From Bacillota bacterium (GTDB lineage: Bacteria; Bacillota; Clostridia; Lachnospirales; Lachnospiraceae), in contig JAEWRS010000065.1 in NCBI GenBank assembly GCA_023398855.1, forward strand, positions 1-29,088: a stretch of DNA of 29,088 nt, read 5' to 3'. Below, piece by piece: positions 7,654 to 16,997 of this stretch. The notes under the pieces were generated by a model. The model searched no databases and was not told the DNA's origin. It was given only the letters and a program-made list of their open reading frames with translations. The translations under genes were made by a program, and so were the position numbers. Each line of letters begins with the position of its first letter. The first letter of the stretch is position 1.

Positions 7654-8559
7654 TTAATCAGTTACCTTTACAGACAGAACAAAGGTTTTTCCAGCATCAA
7701 CCGGATTTGGCACCAGACTCACCTCTGAGATGACAGGTGCTGCTGTATCAAGAGTGACGGCCCTTGTTACCGTGGTTGTCTTTCCCGCTCCATCTTTCGC
7801 CACAACGGTGATCGTATTGGCTCCCTCCGCCAAGGTGAGTGCCTTACTAAATGTACCATCACCATTCACAGTCACACCAACTGCAGATCCGCTATTAAGC
7901 TTAACGGTCACGGTCACAGGGCTGGAAGTCACATCATTGGTGTTTCCGGTCACTGAGCAGGCCGCCTGATTAGTGATCAGATTATTGGCAGGTGCTGTTA
8001 CATTTAAAGTAGGCGGCACTGTGTCAATTTTAAAGGTCACACTCTTCTGCGCTGCTGCATTGCCATCATAATCTGCTGCATCCGCCTTGATTGTATGGCT
8101 GCCATCTCCCAAAGCTGATGAAGGTGTATAGCTGCAGGTAAATCCTTTTCCTGATGCCGTTTTTGTAATTCCAGAGGCGACAACCGTAGAATCTATGGTT
8201 AACTTAATCGTATCAGGATCTACGCCAGAATCATCATCTGTAATGGTCCAGGTGATAGCTGGCTTATTATTGGTGATCAAGGCTGATGCTGTCGGGGCGG
8301 TTATTGTAATGACTGGAGCGACCTTTTCCTTGACAGTAAGCCGCAGACTGCTTCCAAGCGTACTGTCCGTTGTATCCTTTGTGGTGACGTTTCCCGCCGT
8401 ATCCTCTGCTTTGATGGTTACGGGGTAATAATGTCCACTTAAAGGGTAACTGGACGCTGATGGAGCCGTAATGGTTGCTTCATAGGCTCCTGTGGAGCTG
8501 TTTAACGTTAGATTATAGGTCTGGCCATTGAGCGTGGCCTGTACCGTTTTTATGCTCAT
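7654..8559 (-). CDS. Ig-like repeat tail protein (module A + Ig domains)
   Basis: This 301-residue protein has an N-terminal module A (residues 1-80; MSIKTVQATLNGQTYNLTL ... AGNVTTKDTTDSTLGSSLRL) followed by two bacterial Ig-like domains. The first starts at APVITITAPTASALITNNKP and the second at PPTLNVTAPANNLITNQ; each carries DG.G....V strands. It ends in the NPV motif VPNPVDAGKTFVLSVKV. Ig-like domains on phage virions usually help the particle hold to polysaccharide or to the cell surface. The start overlaps the upstream stop (ATGA). Module A is shared with the gene at 8556-9185, showing a duplication. The Thr/Ala-rich composition fits an extended surface appendage. Confidence 0.82.
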   Translation of the reverse strand: MSIKTVQATLNGQTYNLTLNSSTGAYEATITAPSASSYPLSGHYYPVTIKAEDTAGNVTTKDTTDSTLGSSLRLTVKEKVAPVITITAPTASALITNNKPAITWTITDDDSGVDPDTIKLTIDSTVVASGITKTASGKGFTCSYTPSSALGDGSHTIKADAADYDGNAAAQKSVTFKIDTVPPTLNVTAPANNLITNQAACSVTGNTNDVTSSPVTVTVKLNSGSAVGVTVNGDGTFSKALTLAEGANTITVVAKDGAGKTTTVTRAVTLDTAAPVISEVSLVPNPVDAGKTFVLSVKVTD

Positions 8560-9185
8560 AGTGTTCCTCTCTTTCCTAATATAATGGGTAATCTTCTCCG
8601 GGCTTTCATGATTCCATATAGCCGGTCAAAGAGCTTCTGGCAGGCCCCTTCTATCTGGTTCAGCTCTCCATAACTCAAAAATGGCTTATTCTCCAGATGG
8701 AGACTATACTGCTTTACCGGAAGATCAGAAGCAATGCAGATGTAATTCAGATTCTTTTCGATCACCTGGAAATCTTCCGGCTTGGGATATTCCTCCCAGC
8801 TCTTATCAGGACCCATGTTGATAAATTCCACGCTGTCAAACAGGGTGTCTGCTATTTGCTTGATGTAACAAACATTATATTTGATCCGGTTATAATCCGC
8901 TGTGTTAAAGTAATTTGGTGGTTCCCAATGTTTTGTAGTGATAAAGATATTTTCCTTCACCACCAACCGGAGATCCCCGCCAAGCTCTGGATCGTCTTTG
9001 CCTTTTTCCGTAACGTTGCCAGCAACGTCCCCGGACTGCAGGGTGACTGCATAGCTGCGGTATTCCATCAAATCCGTGTCAGGCGCTTGGGGGGCCGGGA
9101 TAATAGCGTGATACAAACCGTCCGCTCCCAGCGTCAGCTCATAGGTAACGCCATCTATAACGGCTCTCGCATACTTTACCGACAT
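8556..9185 (-). CDS. Tail-tip protein (module A + module B)
   Basis: The N-terminal 80 residues (MSVKYARAVIDGVTYELTL ... AGNVTEKGKDDPELGGDLRL) match module A of the following gene. The rest (from HWEPPNYFNTADYNRIKYN through FLSYGELNQIEGACQKL) matches the whole of the preceding gene. The start at 9185 is chosen because GGGAGG lies 8 bases upstream and module A begins there; the longer frame adds 12 unrelated residues. The stop overlaps the next ATG (ATGA), and the start overlaps the upstream stop by 10 bases. The protein is probably a structural tail-tip or baseplate appendage. No enzymatic motif is seen. Confidence 0.8.
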   Translation of the reverse strand: MSVKYARAVIDGVTYELTLGADGLYHAIIPAPQAPDTDLMEYRSYAVTLQSGDVAGNVTEKGKDDPELGGDLRLVVKENIFITTKHWEPPNYFNTADYNRIKYNVCYIKQIADTLFDSVEFINMGPDKSWEEYPKPEDFQVIEKNLNYICIASDLPVKQYSLHLENKPFLSYGELNQIEGACQKLFDRLYGIMKARRRLPIILGKRGTL

Positions 9186-9583
9186 ACTGCACACCTCCCT
9201 CGGCCAAGATGGAAGGTACATCGAGGGCGACCCCTGGATTGTCCCATCAGGTTCTCATACATTTTCAGGCAGCCTCCCTCCATACGATTTAAGGCTCGGT
9301 AATCTGGAAAAGGCTGGTTCTCATACCATGTCACCGTAATCCCCTTCCAATAGGGATAGATGCTATCGCGGATCCGACCAAGGTTATCCTCCAGCGTGTT
9401 GATTTCGTCTGCATAAAAACTATAATCCTGATAGCCCTTATCAGGTCCCATTTTCTTGATTGCAAAATCCGGATATAAGGTAACAGCCAGCGCCCGAAGC
9501 TCCTGAAGGTTATTCTTGATCCGGTTATAATCTTCTATATTAAAATGATCTTCTTTCTTCCAGATCTTAGGTTGTATCCACAT
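9176..9583 (-). CDS. Tail-tip protein (module B)
   Basis: This 135-residue protein starts MWIQPKIWKKEDHFNIEDYN and contains MGPDKGYQDYSFY and NQPFPDYRALNRMEGG. The block F(N)..DYNRIK.N ... MGPDK ... NL..I ... EN.PF..Y..LN..EG.C.K is repeated in the next gene. The start at 9583 follows AAGGAGG by 8 bases; the longer frame reads into the end of the upstream gene. It lies directly after the large tail-hub protein, a place where phages carry baseplate parts. Its last residues (RPRCTFHLGRGRCAVCR) are basic and Cys-containing, unlike the copy next door. Confidence 0.8.
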   Translation of the reverse strand: MWIQPKIWKKEDHFNIEDYNRIKNNLQELRALAVTLYPDFAIKKMGPDKGYQDYSFYADEINTLEDNLGRIRDSIYPYWKGITVTWYENQPFPDYRALNRMEGGCLKMYENLMGQSRGRPRCTFHLGRGRCAVCR

Positions 9584-11795
9584 CCATATACCTCCTTGCC
9601 TTGATTGATCCAGATAACGCTCCGTTAAATGTAAGGGTATGGTCATAAACCCGGATCAGCATGTCGGGGATATACCGGTTTTCCAGAAAGGCCAGATCAT
9701 TAGCATCAATGCGAGGTTCTCCCCTGTACTGCAGTTCATACTCCCGGTCCGCTTTCATGTAGTTACCGATCCAGTCGGCCAGGTCAGCAGTATGGATCAT
9801 GTCAGATACCAGGGGATTTTCCCAGGTCTCCATGCTGCCAGTAGGGTTTAATTGCCTGCTTACCTTGGCCTGGCTTGTCGTGTATTCTTGGCCAGTCAAA
9901 ACAACTTCTACCGCGCCGGTAGCCCCCGCAATCTCCACAGTGGCATAATAACTACTACTGTCAATAATAACAGCCTTCTGCCCCTCTTGCGGCTCTGTCA
10001 GTGCACATGTCAAATTGTAAGCAGCGTTACTAAAGTAGAATGTATACCTGTTTTCTGCTGGTGTGACTGTAATCGTCTCTTTGGCCAGCTCCTTGTTCTC
10101 CCCTGCCTGATTGTAAATAGTCCGGATCACCTGTAGCTCTCGCACCTTGGCCTGCTGGATTCCTTTCGGAGTCTTGGTCAGTTCATGGCCATATTCCAGA
10201 CGATAATCTGTAACATCTCCAAAACCCATGTGATCCAGCAAGATCCGGTTATGCGGCAAAGCTATTGTAAACTCAACCTCCATGCGGTCAAAGATTTTAA
10301 ACTCCCGGCTAACAATCGTTTCCTGGGTGATCTCCTGGACTGTAATGTCTTCCACCGGTTCTCCGAACAGGGCTGTATGGATAACAAATTCTTTCGGTGG
10401 ATTTCCACCAAAAAGAAACTGCACTCCAAAGCAGGTAAAAGAAGCTTCTAACTGCACTGTAACACGGGGATTTTCTATAAAGGTGCCGTCCTCCCCGCTC
10501 ATAGCTTGACTGACATATCCCATATCCAGATAGGGAGCCTGTTCCGTGATAAAATACTGACTGGCATCCGCCCTGGTAAAATCTGATGCATAGGAAGCAT
10601 ATTCCGCTTTCTTTCCTGGTTTTAAGATGTTTCCAGCCTGGCTATACTCTGTTCCATCTTCTGCGTCGGCCGCCATGTCCGGAATGAAACTGGATCGTAA
10701 AACGATGCTGCCACTCCTGTCCTGATAGAGAATGCACCTGCCTGCATTGGCGATCAGCTGCAGGGCTTCCTTGTGAGAGACAACTGGCATGGGGTTTGAA
10801 ACCCTTACGGTCTTTAAATAAGGATCAATCCAATAAGTCCGGATATCTACCTTGGCATCTGAAAACACATCAACCGCCAGATCATATAAGCTGATCCCTT
10901 CCGGTCGATATAAGCCCCTATAATAGGTTCCGTCCATGTCGTCAAATCGGTCTGTAGCTGAAAATTCCATCTGCTCATCATTAGCAGACCATTCCTTTAA
11001 TTTTACCGTTGCACCAGGAAACCACTCCACAGATCCGTCACCAAGCTCCTGTCCATATAAAACAACGATATCCTGACCAATCTCCAAGAAGTTTACAGAG
11101 CTATTGAGGTTCTCCACATCAAAAGCCCGGTCCTTATTATTTACGGTCAGATTAAAATCAATGGTCGGCAGCTCTTCCATAATCGGGCTGATGTGCTCCC
11201 TTTTTGTAGCTGATAGGATCTTCCGGCTGTCAAAATATACACCGATACCCATAGTTGCCATGTGGATCCGGAACCGGCTCTGACCGTTTATCATGGTCAA
11301 AGGGGTAAAACGCAGAAATGTTGCTCCGTTAAAGATCTCTTCTGTGACGAAATGTCCGTCTGCATTTCCAGTGATCTCCACTGTGTTGTTATCGGATTCT
11401 ATGATAAAATTCACCGGATAGGCCTTGCCAAACTCAATGGTAAGGCCCTTAATATTGTATTCAATTGGAAACCGGATCTCTATAGGGCCAAGAAGATCCT
11501 TTGAGACAAGGCCCTGATTGAGCACCACATCCGCTTTCTCCCTTGGAAGGAAGTACATGCTGCCATCCACTGCCGTGTAATCCTGATCGCAGGTGGCATA
11601 AAGCTCTTGGACCTCACAATTATCTAAAGGTCGCTTAAAGCTGGAATAATAAGTATAGTTCTCTCGATCGGCTATATATGCGCTGGCCTGCGCCTCCTGG
11701 TTGATCAGACCAATGGTAACACGGATATAGGTTTGGTTGCGCAGTCGGTCTTTTGCTTTCATGTGATCCTTGTACTGAGTACTCGCTGACTGCAT
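9567..11795 (-). CDS. Large tail-tip / baseplate hub protein (Tal-like position)
   Basis: This 742-residue protein is encoded two genes after the tape measure, where siphophages carry the distal-tail and tail-associated hub proteins. It has an N-terminal region (TYIRVTIGLINQEAQASAYI), a middle region with beta-rich blocks (FNLTVNNKDRAFDVENLNSS, then WFPGATVKLKEW) and a segment LISNAGR-like (ALQLIANAGRCILYQDRSG) seen in hub proteins that form a ring. Residues 480-700 are again beta-rich. No peptidase or lysozyme motif is evident, so it is called structural. The ATG at 11795 overlaps the upstream stop (TAATG) with GGGGTG 7 bases before it; a longer frame would need a TTG. It overlaps the following gene by 17 bases. 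Confidence 0.75.
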   Translation of the reverse strand: MQSASTQYKDHMKAKDRLRNQTYIRVTIGLINQEAQASAYIADRENYTYYSSFKRPLDNCEVQELYATCDQDYTAVDGSMYFLPREKADVVLNQGLVSKDLLGPIEIRFPIEYNIKGLTIEFGKAYPVNFIIESDNNTVEITGNADGHFVTEEIFNGATFLRFTPLTMINGQSRFRIHMATMGIGVYFDSRKILSATKREHISPIMEELPTIDFNLTVNNKDRAFDVENLNSSVNFLEIGQDIVVLYGQELGDGSVEWFPGATVKLKEWSANDEQMEFSATDRFDDMDGTYYRGLYRPEGISLYDLAVDVFSDAKVDIRTYWIDPYLKTVRVSNPMPVVSHKEALQLIANAGRCILYQDRSGSIVLRSSFIPDMAADAEDGTEYSQAGNILKPGKKAEYASYASDFTRADASQYFITEQAPYLDMGYVSQAMSGEDGTFIENPRVTVQLEASFTCFGVQFLFGGNPPKEFVIHTALFGEPVEDITVQEITQETIVSREFKIFDRMEVEFTIALPHNRILLDHMGFGDVTDYRLEYGHELTKTPKGIQQAKVRELQVIRTIYNQAGENKELAKETITVTPAENRYTFYFSNAAYNLTCALTEPQEGQKAVIIDSSSYYATVEIAGATGAVEVVLTGQEYTTSQAKVSRQLNPTGSMETWENPLVSDMIHTADLADWIGNYMKADREYELQYRGEPRIDANDLAFLENRYIPDMLIRVYDHTLTFNGALSGSIKARRYMDVDTT

Positions 11796-12172
11796 TACTC
11801 TATCACCCCACAATCAATGACATTTACCTTGCAGTCCATATAGCGGGTGGGAAGCCCGTCTTCGTCAAATTCAATAGGTGTAGCCGTCCGGTTTCCCGGG
11901 TACATGCGGATTGTCATCATCCGGTTACGTACCATGTCCGGTATCTTTGCTGTCACCACAAATTTATCAAATTCCTGAAGCATGGCTGACCAGGTGACAG
12001 CGTCTAAAAATTTCCATTGCAGGTTTTCAAATTTGTATTGATCTCTTCCCACTCTCTGGCCTATAAACTCCCCCAGGGCATTTTTCCCGTCGCTTACATT
12101 CGTTGCTACAATCAAATTTCCTCCAATGTCGGGAGACGGAAACTCCCGGCCATTGATCGTAATTACTGCCAT
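11795..12172 (-). CDS. Tail protein, DUF6711-like
   Basis: This 125-residue protein starts MAVITINGREFPSPDIGG and has the beta-rich pattern seen in small proteins between the tape measure and tail hub of Firmicute siphophages (comparable in my memory to the DUF6711 family). A central segment, FLDAVTWSAMLQEFDKF, precedes a C-terminal strand set ending in MDCKVNVIDCGVIE. It probably forms part of the tail-tip ring, taking the place of a canonical Dit protein. The start has AAGGAGG 9 bases upstream, and the stop overlaps the hub gene start by one base. Family assignment is from recall and moderately certain; the position is clear. Confidence 0.72.
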   Translation of the reverse strand: MAVITINGREFPSPDIGGNLIVATNVSDGKNALGEFIGQRVGRDQYKFENLQWKFLDAVTWSAMLQEFDKFVVTAKIPDMVRNRMMTIRMYPGNRTATPIEFDEDGLPTRYMDCKVNVIDCGVIE

Positions 12173-12185
12173 TTGTACCGCCTCC

Positions 12186-15100
12186 TTACGTTGTTCTTAG
12201 AGAAAATCCACTTCTCTTATCCAGATCAGCCAACTTCTTTTTGATCTCACGAATATCAATATTTACAGTTAAGTCCATGGTTTCAATCAGTTCTATGATC
12301 TTGCTGAGCAAATCCACCATAAGGGATAAGTAGTGATCTGACATGCTTTCGGTTGGCGTTGCCATTGCTTGATTTGCCATAGCCTGGACCAGCTCCGCTG
12401 TATCAGAGCTTCGACCAGAGGTGCCAACCAGGGACAGCTGTGGGGTTGCATTACTGGCGATGGAACTCATGCTTGCAGCCAGTGGTGCAATTGCCGACCT
12501 CATACCGTACTGCACCGCCCTAGTGATACCCTCTGTAATCTGCATGTTATTGGCAACCGCAGCCTTGCCTCCCCAATTTCCTACCATTTCGGGATTGCCG
12601 TTTTCGTTGGCAACAAATAAACTGCCAGACTTCGGGAAACCTCCGGTCGCAAGACCTTTTACATCTCCCGGACCACCACTTACATAACCCTTACTGCTTC
12701 CTGGACCAGAGGATCCCTTTTTATCTTTCTTATCTTCTTTTTCCTCGGCGTCATCTTTGGCTCTGCTAAGGAGATTTTTCGCTCCACTAACCACTTTCTC
12801 CCATGCCTGGCCTACAGCGTCTACTACTTCGCCTAGCCACTTAGTGATATCATCCCAGATTACTTTCATTCCTTCCCAAAGCTTATCCATTACAGCTTTA
12901 CCGACTTCCAGCATTTCATCCAGGCTAAATACATCCTTAATCTTTTGCCAGATTTCTCCAAACCAATTCTTTATGGCGTTCCATTTTTCTTCAATAGTGG
13001 CCTTTACGCTATCCCAGATTTCAGATAACTTATCTCGGAGAGCTTCGAAGATTTCAGCTGCCTTATTTTTAATGTTGTCCCACAGATCGGAAACAAAGGT
13101 TTTTATGCCATTCCAGATAGCCTCCCATGTGGCTTTAATAGCGTCCAACGCAACGCCTATGACCCTTTTAATTGTATCCATCAGAGTCTCGGACAGGGTT
13201 TTCATTGCGTTCCAAATATTAGAGAAAAACTCCTTAATACCATTCCAGGCTCTTTCCCAGTCTCCTGTGAAAATTCCCACAATAAAATCAATTAATCCTT
13301 TAAGTGCATCGAGAACATAAGACAATGTTTCCTCAATTCCTGACCACCATGCTTTAAAAGCAGAGATTAACCCAGACAATGCATCTCTAATTATAGGCAG
13401 CATCGTATCCATAAACCAGGATGCAAATGGCTTTAAGTAAGTTTCCCATAAGGCAGAAACCAATTGGACAATTCCATTCACAAGTCCAGAAAATAAGCCT
13501 ATTAATAGTTCTACAAGCGTGTTGATAACACTTGTTACGACATTCCACATCTCTGTAAATCCACCAAGAAAACCCTGAACCAGAAAACCACCTATTTCAG
13601 CAAATACTGTAGATGGGGAATGGATCCCGAGAATTTCTTTCACCACAGTAATAATGCCAGAAAAAATTTCTTTTATTTTCTCCCAAGCCCAGCCAACAAA
13701 AGAAGAAAGACCATTAACCAAGCCCTCCATTAACATCTTACCAATGGTTCCCCAGTCAGTGCCGTTTGCGATTTCCCGAAAGATGTTACTCAGACCTTTA
13801 AAAGTATCAGTAATACCTTTGATGATATCCACGATGGCTCCACCGGTCCAAGAGGCCAGCGGTTTTAGCATATTCTCCCATAGCCATTCTCCCAAGGGTT
13901 TCAATGCTTCTAAAATGCCATCTAAAAGATCAAGGGCTCCAGCAATTGCATCAAGAGTAGCGGGAATCGCCTGCTCCAGCGCCCATTTTCCAAATGGCTC
14001 CAGTATATTTTTAAATAGCCATTCCAGCCCTGAACCTAATTTGTCTCCCAGGGGCTTTACGGCAGCGGTAATGCGCTCAAATGCCTTAATAAGGGGGGTG
14101 AAATCAAGGTTCTTACTCCATTCCGATAGAGACAGTGTAATTCTATCAATCGAACCCAATAGACCGTCAAACAGATCCATTAAGTCTTGAATAACCGCTG
14201 TTCCGGTTCCATCAAGTTCCCATGCCGTCCGGAAATTATCCCCGATATTCGTAATTATGTTATTGATATTCGTTAAAATCTCAAGGATATGAGCGATTAT
14301 GGATTCCCCTGTCCCGTTATTCCAAACCGTGCGGAACGATTCTCCAATCGTAATAATCAATTCCAACCAGGAATTTAACCCATCAAAGATGCTCTGCAAA
14401 AGAGCTGTTCCTCTCCCGTTTTCGTCCCAGGCTTTTTTAAATGCACCAGCTATATCACCTACAATATTAAGAATCAACGTTACCAGACGCAGGATATTAT
14501 TGCAAAACTGCTCTCCTGTGCCATTGGTCCACACTTCCAGAAAACTGGATCCAATAGACTTAGCCAGACCAATTATATTTGTAAAGGCATAATTAGCGGC
14601 GTCAATTACATTCTTACCCTCTTGATCCCAGGAATCCTTTAAGGGCTTGAATAACTGATTTAGAACGCTTTTTACTTTTTCTGCAACAGAGCCAATCGCG
14701 TCCATCTGACTTGTATCAATATCAGGTGTGGCTATTTCAGGTGTCTCAGCTCCGCCACCACCACCATCGTCAGCGCTGCTATTATTTTTCAGGATATTTA
14801 GTTCATCGATCCCGGTACTTACGCCTTGAGCGTCCTTTGCTGCTTTCTTCGCACTGTTACCATAATCCCCCATAGCCGATTTTGCCGCCACAAGGCTCTT
14901 CGTGGCCGCTACACTCCCTGCCAGCGTCCTGCCAAACAACAGACTTACAAATGCTGCTACATAACCAGTTACTCGCGCCAGTGCAGCCATAAGCATGTTT
15001 AAGGCGGGCATGATCACCTGTAGAATAGGAGTAAACGCTACATTCAGATTTGAGCGGATCTGTTTTAGGGAATTATTAAATTGGTCATTGGCATTTATGG

Positions 15101-16274
15101 AATCAGACAATGTTTTTCTTATGGAACGGATTGCACTTTCCATCATTGGTAAAATCAACCTATTCATTATCAGCGTTTTAAATATATTCTGCAGTCCGCT
15201 TTGTGCGCTAGAAGCATCGTTACCACTCTTTTTCAAAGTCCTTCCAAAAAAAGTAATCTGTCCCCCAGCTTTCAGCAGCTTCATGCCTCCATTTCCTGCT
15301 GTTCGAAAGAGATTGCCAAGAATGCCCGTCAATTTTTTTGCTGCTCCAACAACGCCGCCACCAAGGATTTTAAACAGGCCCATAAAACCCCTTCTCAAGA
15401 AATTAACTCCATTCAGTGCGTTTCCGGTACCAATTAATGCAAACATTTGGTTAATCTGGTCAACGGAAGCCATAGTTTTCACTTTGACATTCTCTATGCT
15501 GCCGGAGACGTCCTTCAGTCCCGTTGCTTTAGGTGCCACATTTGCCTGGGGTATTTTTATATTGGTTCCCTTAAAACTTCCTAACCGCTGACTTTTAACG
15601 GTCATTTCATCAATCTTCCCATTGATTGAATCCCACTGTACGCCCAGATCCTCAACATTCCCCTGCAGATTAATGATACTTCCTACTGTCTTTACAATCT
15701 GTTCTTGGATCTTTAACCTTTTAGAATCATTAAAGGTGCGTTCCTGCGATTCCTTTAAACCCGCTAATTTTGCTTCAAGTACATCAATCTGCTTACTTAA
15801 ATTGTTGATAACCGCTTCTGCTTGGTCTGCTTGTTTTCGAAGCACCTCAGTAGTTGCATCTACCTTTATTGCCGGCATTTTAACAGGCGGTCCTCTCGGC
15901 TTTTCAGGGCTGACATTGTTACCGGATAAATCTGCGTTGTCTACAGAGGAGTCGGAAACATTAAATTCAGTAAACCGGGAAAGGGCCCTTTCTATCGCAG
16001 CACTTAGGCGCTCTCCTAAAACATCAATATCAGCACCGGCTTTTACAAAGCACTTATCCAGTGCGTCATTGATTGTACTGGTAACGTTCTGCATTGTCCC
16101 TGTTATCTGATCATCTATATCCTGAAACATTTTTGTAGTGTTAATGTCTACTGTTGCTTTCTCAAGACTAGCCTTTAACCCGGTACCAATCTTTTGGGCG
16201 GCATCTGATATTTGCCTCCCAATATCCGACTGCACTTCTAAGTCCAAGCAAATTCTTCCTACGCTATCGCTCAT
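12186..16274 (-). CDS. Tail tape measure protein
   Basis: At 1362 residues this is the largest protein of the set, lying between the tail chaperones and tail tip. Residues 1-270 are coiled-coil-like with many charged heptads. Around 280-330 are glycine-rich hydrophobic stretches ([20 protein letters not shown]), and near 400-450 membrane-like helices ([20 protein letters not shown]). A linker with five Gly in a row (DDGGGGGAE) follows. Residues 550-720 hold five tandem 34-residue units ending in Trp, and residues 950-1200 contain Trp-spaced amphipathic repeats ([17 protein letters not shown]). The protein sets tail length and probably reaches the cell membrane at DNA injection. Length predicts a tail near 200 nm by the usual 1.5 A per residue rule. 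AGGTGAG precedes the ATG. Confidence 0.95.
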   Translation of the reverse strand: MSDSVGRICLDLEVQSDIGRQISDAAQKIGTGLKASLEKATVDINTTKMFQDIDDQITGTMQNVTSTINDALDKCFVKAGADIDVLGERLSAAIERALSRFTEFNVSDSSVDNADLSGNNVSPEKPRGPPVKMPAIKVDATTEVLRKQADQAEAVINNLSKQIDVLEAKLAGLKESQERTFNDSKRLKIQEQIVKTVGSIINLQGNVEDLGVQWDSINGKIDEMTVKSQRLGSFKGTNIKIPQANVAPKATGLKDVSGSIENVKVKTMASVDQINQMFALIGTGNALNGVNFLRRGFMGLFKILGGGVVGAAKKLTGILGNLFRTAGNGGMKLLKAGGQITFFGRTLKKSGNDASSAQSGLQNIFKTLIMNRLILPMMESAIRSIRKTLSDSINANDQFNNSLKQIRSNLNVAFTPILQVIMPALNMLMAALARVTGYVAAFVSLLFGRTLAGSVAATKSLVAAKSAMGDYGNSAKKAAKDAQGVSTGIDELNILKNNSSADDGGGGGAETPEIATPDIDTSQMDAIGSVAEKVKSVLNQLFKPLKDSWDQEGKNVIDAANYAFTNIIGLAKSIGSSFLEVWTNGTGEQFCNNILRLVTLILNIVGDIAGAFKKAWDENGRGTALLQSIFDGLNSWLELIITIGESFRTVWNNGTGESIIAHILEILTNINNIITNIGDNFRTAWELDGTGTAVIQDLMDLFDGLLGSIDRITLSLSEWSKNLDFTPLIKAFERITAAVKPLGDKLGSGLEWLFKNILEPFGKWALEQAIPATLDAIAGALDLLDGILEALKPLGEWLWENMLKPLASWTGGAIVDIIKGITDTFKGLSNIFREIANGTDWGTIGKMLMEGLVNGLSSFVGWAWEKIKEIFSGIITVVKEILGIHSPSTVFAEIGGFLVQGFLGGFTEMWNVVTSVINTLVELLIGLFSGLVNGIVQLVSALWETYLKPFASWFMDTMLPIIRDALSGLISAFKAWWSGIEETLSYVLDALKGLIDFIVGIFTGDWERAWNGIKEFFSNIWNAMKTLSETLMDTIKRVIGVALDAIKATWEAIWNGIKTFVSDLWDNIKNKAAEIFEALRDKLSEIWDSVKATIEEKWNAIKNWFGEIWQKIKDVFSLDEMLEVGKAVMDKLWEGMKVIWDDITKWLGEVVDAVGQAWEKVVSGAKNLLSRAKDDAEEKEDKKDKKGSSGPGSSKGYVSGGPGDVKGLATGGFPKSGSLFVANENGNPEMVGNWGGKAAVANNMQITEGITRAVQYGMRSAIAPLAASMSSIASNATPQLSLVGTSGRSSDTAELVQAMANQAMATPTESMSDHYLSLMVDLLSKIIELIETMDLTVNIDIREIKKKLADLDKRSGFSLRTT
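14118..14627 (-). repeat. Five tandem ~34-codon repeats in the tape measure gene
   Basis: Five consecutive units of 33, 34, 35, 34 and 34 codons each end in a Trp-containing motif: SFLEVW, AFKKAW, SFRTVW, NFRTAW, SLSEW. The starts are [39 protein letters not shown] and G.GTA types alternate, so the array may have grown by duplicating pairs. Repeat number could alter tail length. Confidence 0.75.
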
Positions 16275-16308
16275 CGTCTCACCTGCCTTTCATAGAAAAA
16301 CGGGCGCT

Positions 16309-16686
16309 CTATCCGAACGCCCGCACAAATAATTCCTGTATTTCTTTTACTGCTTTTACTTTTTCTGCTTCCGTCATGCCCTTTGTAGGATTGTAACGGC
16401 TTCTCCAGCTGTTTCGAATCTCATGCTGCGTCTTTGTAAACTGTTTGAGTACATCCTTATCTTCTTCACTTCGGATGCTTACCATCTGTCCTAACGGGGT
16501 CTTAGGCATGATCCCTGATAATAAGGTACAGAACTCTTTCCAGTCCATGTCCTCCGCTTCGACTAGTCGAATATTGTATTGCATGGCAAAGGAGGATTCT
16601 ATCAGCTCCCAGTCTTCAAAAATATCATACCAGGGGCTAACTTCTTTTCTTCCCTGCCTGTCGTTCCTCCCCGGCTTCAGCCTCAA
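16309..16686 (-). CDS. Tail assembly chaperone, second frame (Gp15/gpT-like), likely made by frameshift
   Basis: The frame encodes a Gp15-family-like domain (ESSFAMQYNIRLVEAEDMDW, then EFCTLLSGIMPKTPLGQMVS, then IRSEEDKDVLKQF and HEIRNSWR), which in siphophages is the C-terminal part of the long tail-assembly chaperone. There is no ATG before residue 35 and no good ribosome site. The open frame overlaps the end of the first chaperone gene, just upstream of the tape measure, as in the classical gpG/gpGT arrangement. The frame is +1 (equally -2) relative to the first gene. The product is therefore inferred to be a fusion made by programmed frameshifting. A weak TTG at 16686 with GAGG 12 bases upstream is the alternative. 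Confidence 0.82.
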   Translation of the reverse strand: MRLKPGRNDRQGRKEVSPWYDIFEDWELIESSFAMQYNIRLVEAEDMDWKEFCTLLSGIMPKTPLGQMVSIRSEEDKDVLKQFTKTQHEIRNSWRSRYNPTKGMTEAEKVKAVKEIQELFVRAFG

Positions 16687-16692
16687 CTTTTT
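16637..16692 (-). promoter_or_regulatory. Candidate +1/-2 programmed frameshift window
   Basis: Both chaperone frames are open here, from just after a TAG in the second frame (about 16693) to the TAG of the first (16637-16639). Three slippery runs allow re-pairing. AAAAA at 16688-16692 (GAA AAA GTT) supports a -2 slip. GGGG at 16669-16672 (GCC GGG GAG) supports a +1 slip. AAAA at 16645-16648 (AAG AAA AGA) supports a +1 slip three codons before the stop. No canonical -1 heptamer is present. Confidence 0.6.
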
Positions 16693-16984
16693 CTAAATCC
16701 TCATTGGCTATCGCTGCCATGATAACATTGACGATAAGGCCTAAGTTATCCATGGTCGGATCCTGAGACATGATATACTCAAAGGCTTCTTCACCCAGGG
16801 TAATCTTAATAATATCATCGATTTTATCAAATTCATCCTTTTCCATATCCTCAGTAGATGCCCGGATAAAGAGTACCGCACTTTTACTCGTATTAATCTT
16901 GTAATCGTGATCTGCGTCAATTTTGACCGTAGGCTGTTCCTTTCCACTTTGTAATCTTGCAACAATATCATAAGCTCTTGCCAT
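16637..16984 (-). CDS. Tail assembly chaperone, first frame (gpG-like)
   Basis: This 115-residue protein starts MARAYDIVARLQSGKEQPTV, with a conserved hydrophobic core (EEAFEYIMSQDPTMDNLGLI) and an acidic/basic tail (EAEAGEERQAGKKRS). Genes of this size between tail tube and tape measure encode the short tail-assembly chaperone that coats the tape measure during tail building. The start at 16984 has GGGAGGAG 5-7 bases upstream; the longer frame would add 26 residues overlapping the tail tube gene. Its 3' end overlaps the Gp15-like frame, consistent with making a short and a long (frameshifted) product, typically in a large excess of the short form. Confidence 0.85.
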   Translation of the reverse strand: MARAYDIVARLQSGKEQPTVKIDADHDYKINTSKSAVLFIRASTEDMEKDEFDKIDDIIKITLGEEAFEYIMSQDPTMDNLGLIVNVIMAAIANEDLEKVEAEAGEERQAGKKRS

Positions 16985-16997
16985 ATCTATCTCCTCC

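Noticed and set aside
12757..15591. Long open frames on the plus strand opposite the tape measure (up to about 198 codons)
   Set aside because: They are antisense shadows of a strongly supported gene; no ribosome sites and no recognisable protein character.
16637..16692. Canonical -1 slippery heptamer in the tail chaperone overlap
   Set aside because: The second frame is +1/-2 relative to the first, so a -1 shift would not lead to it.
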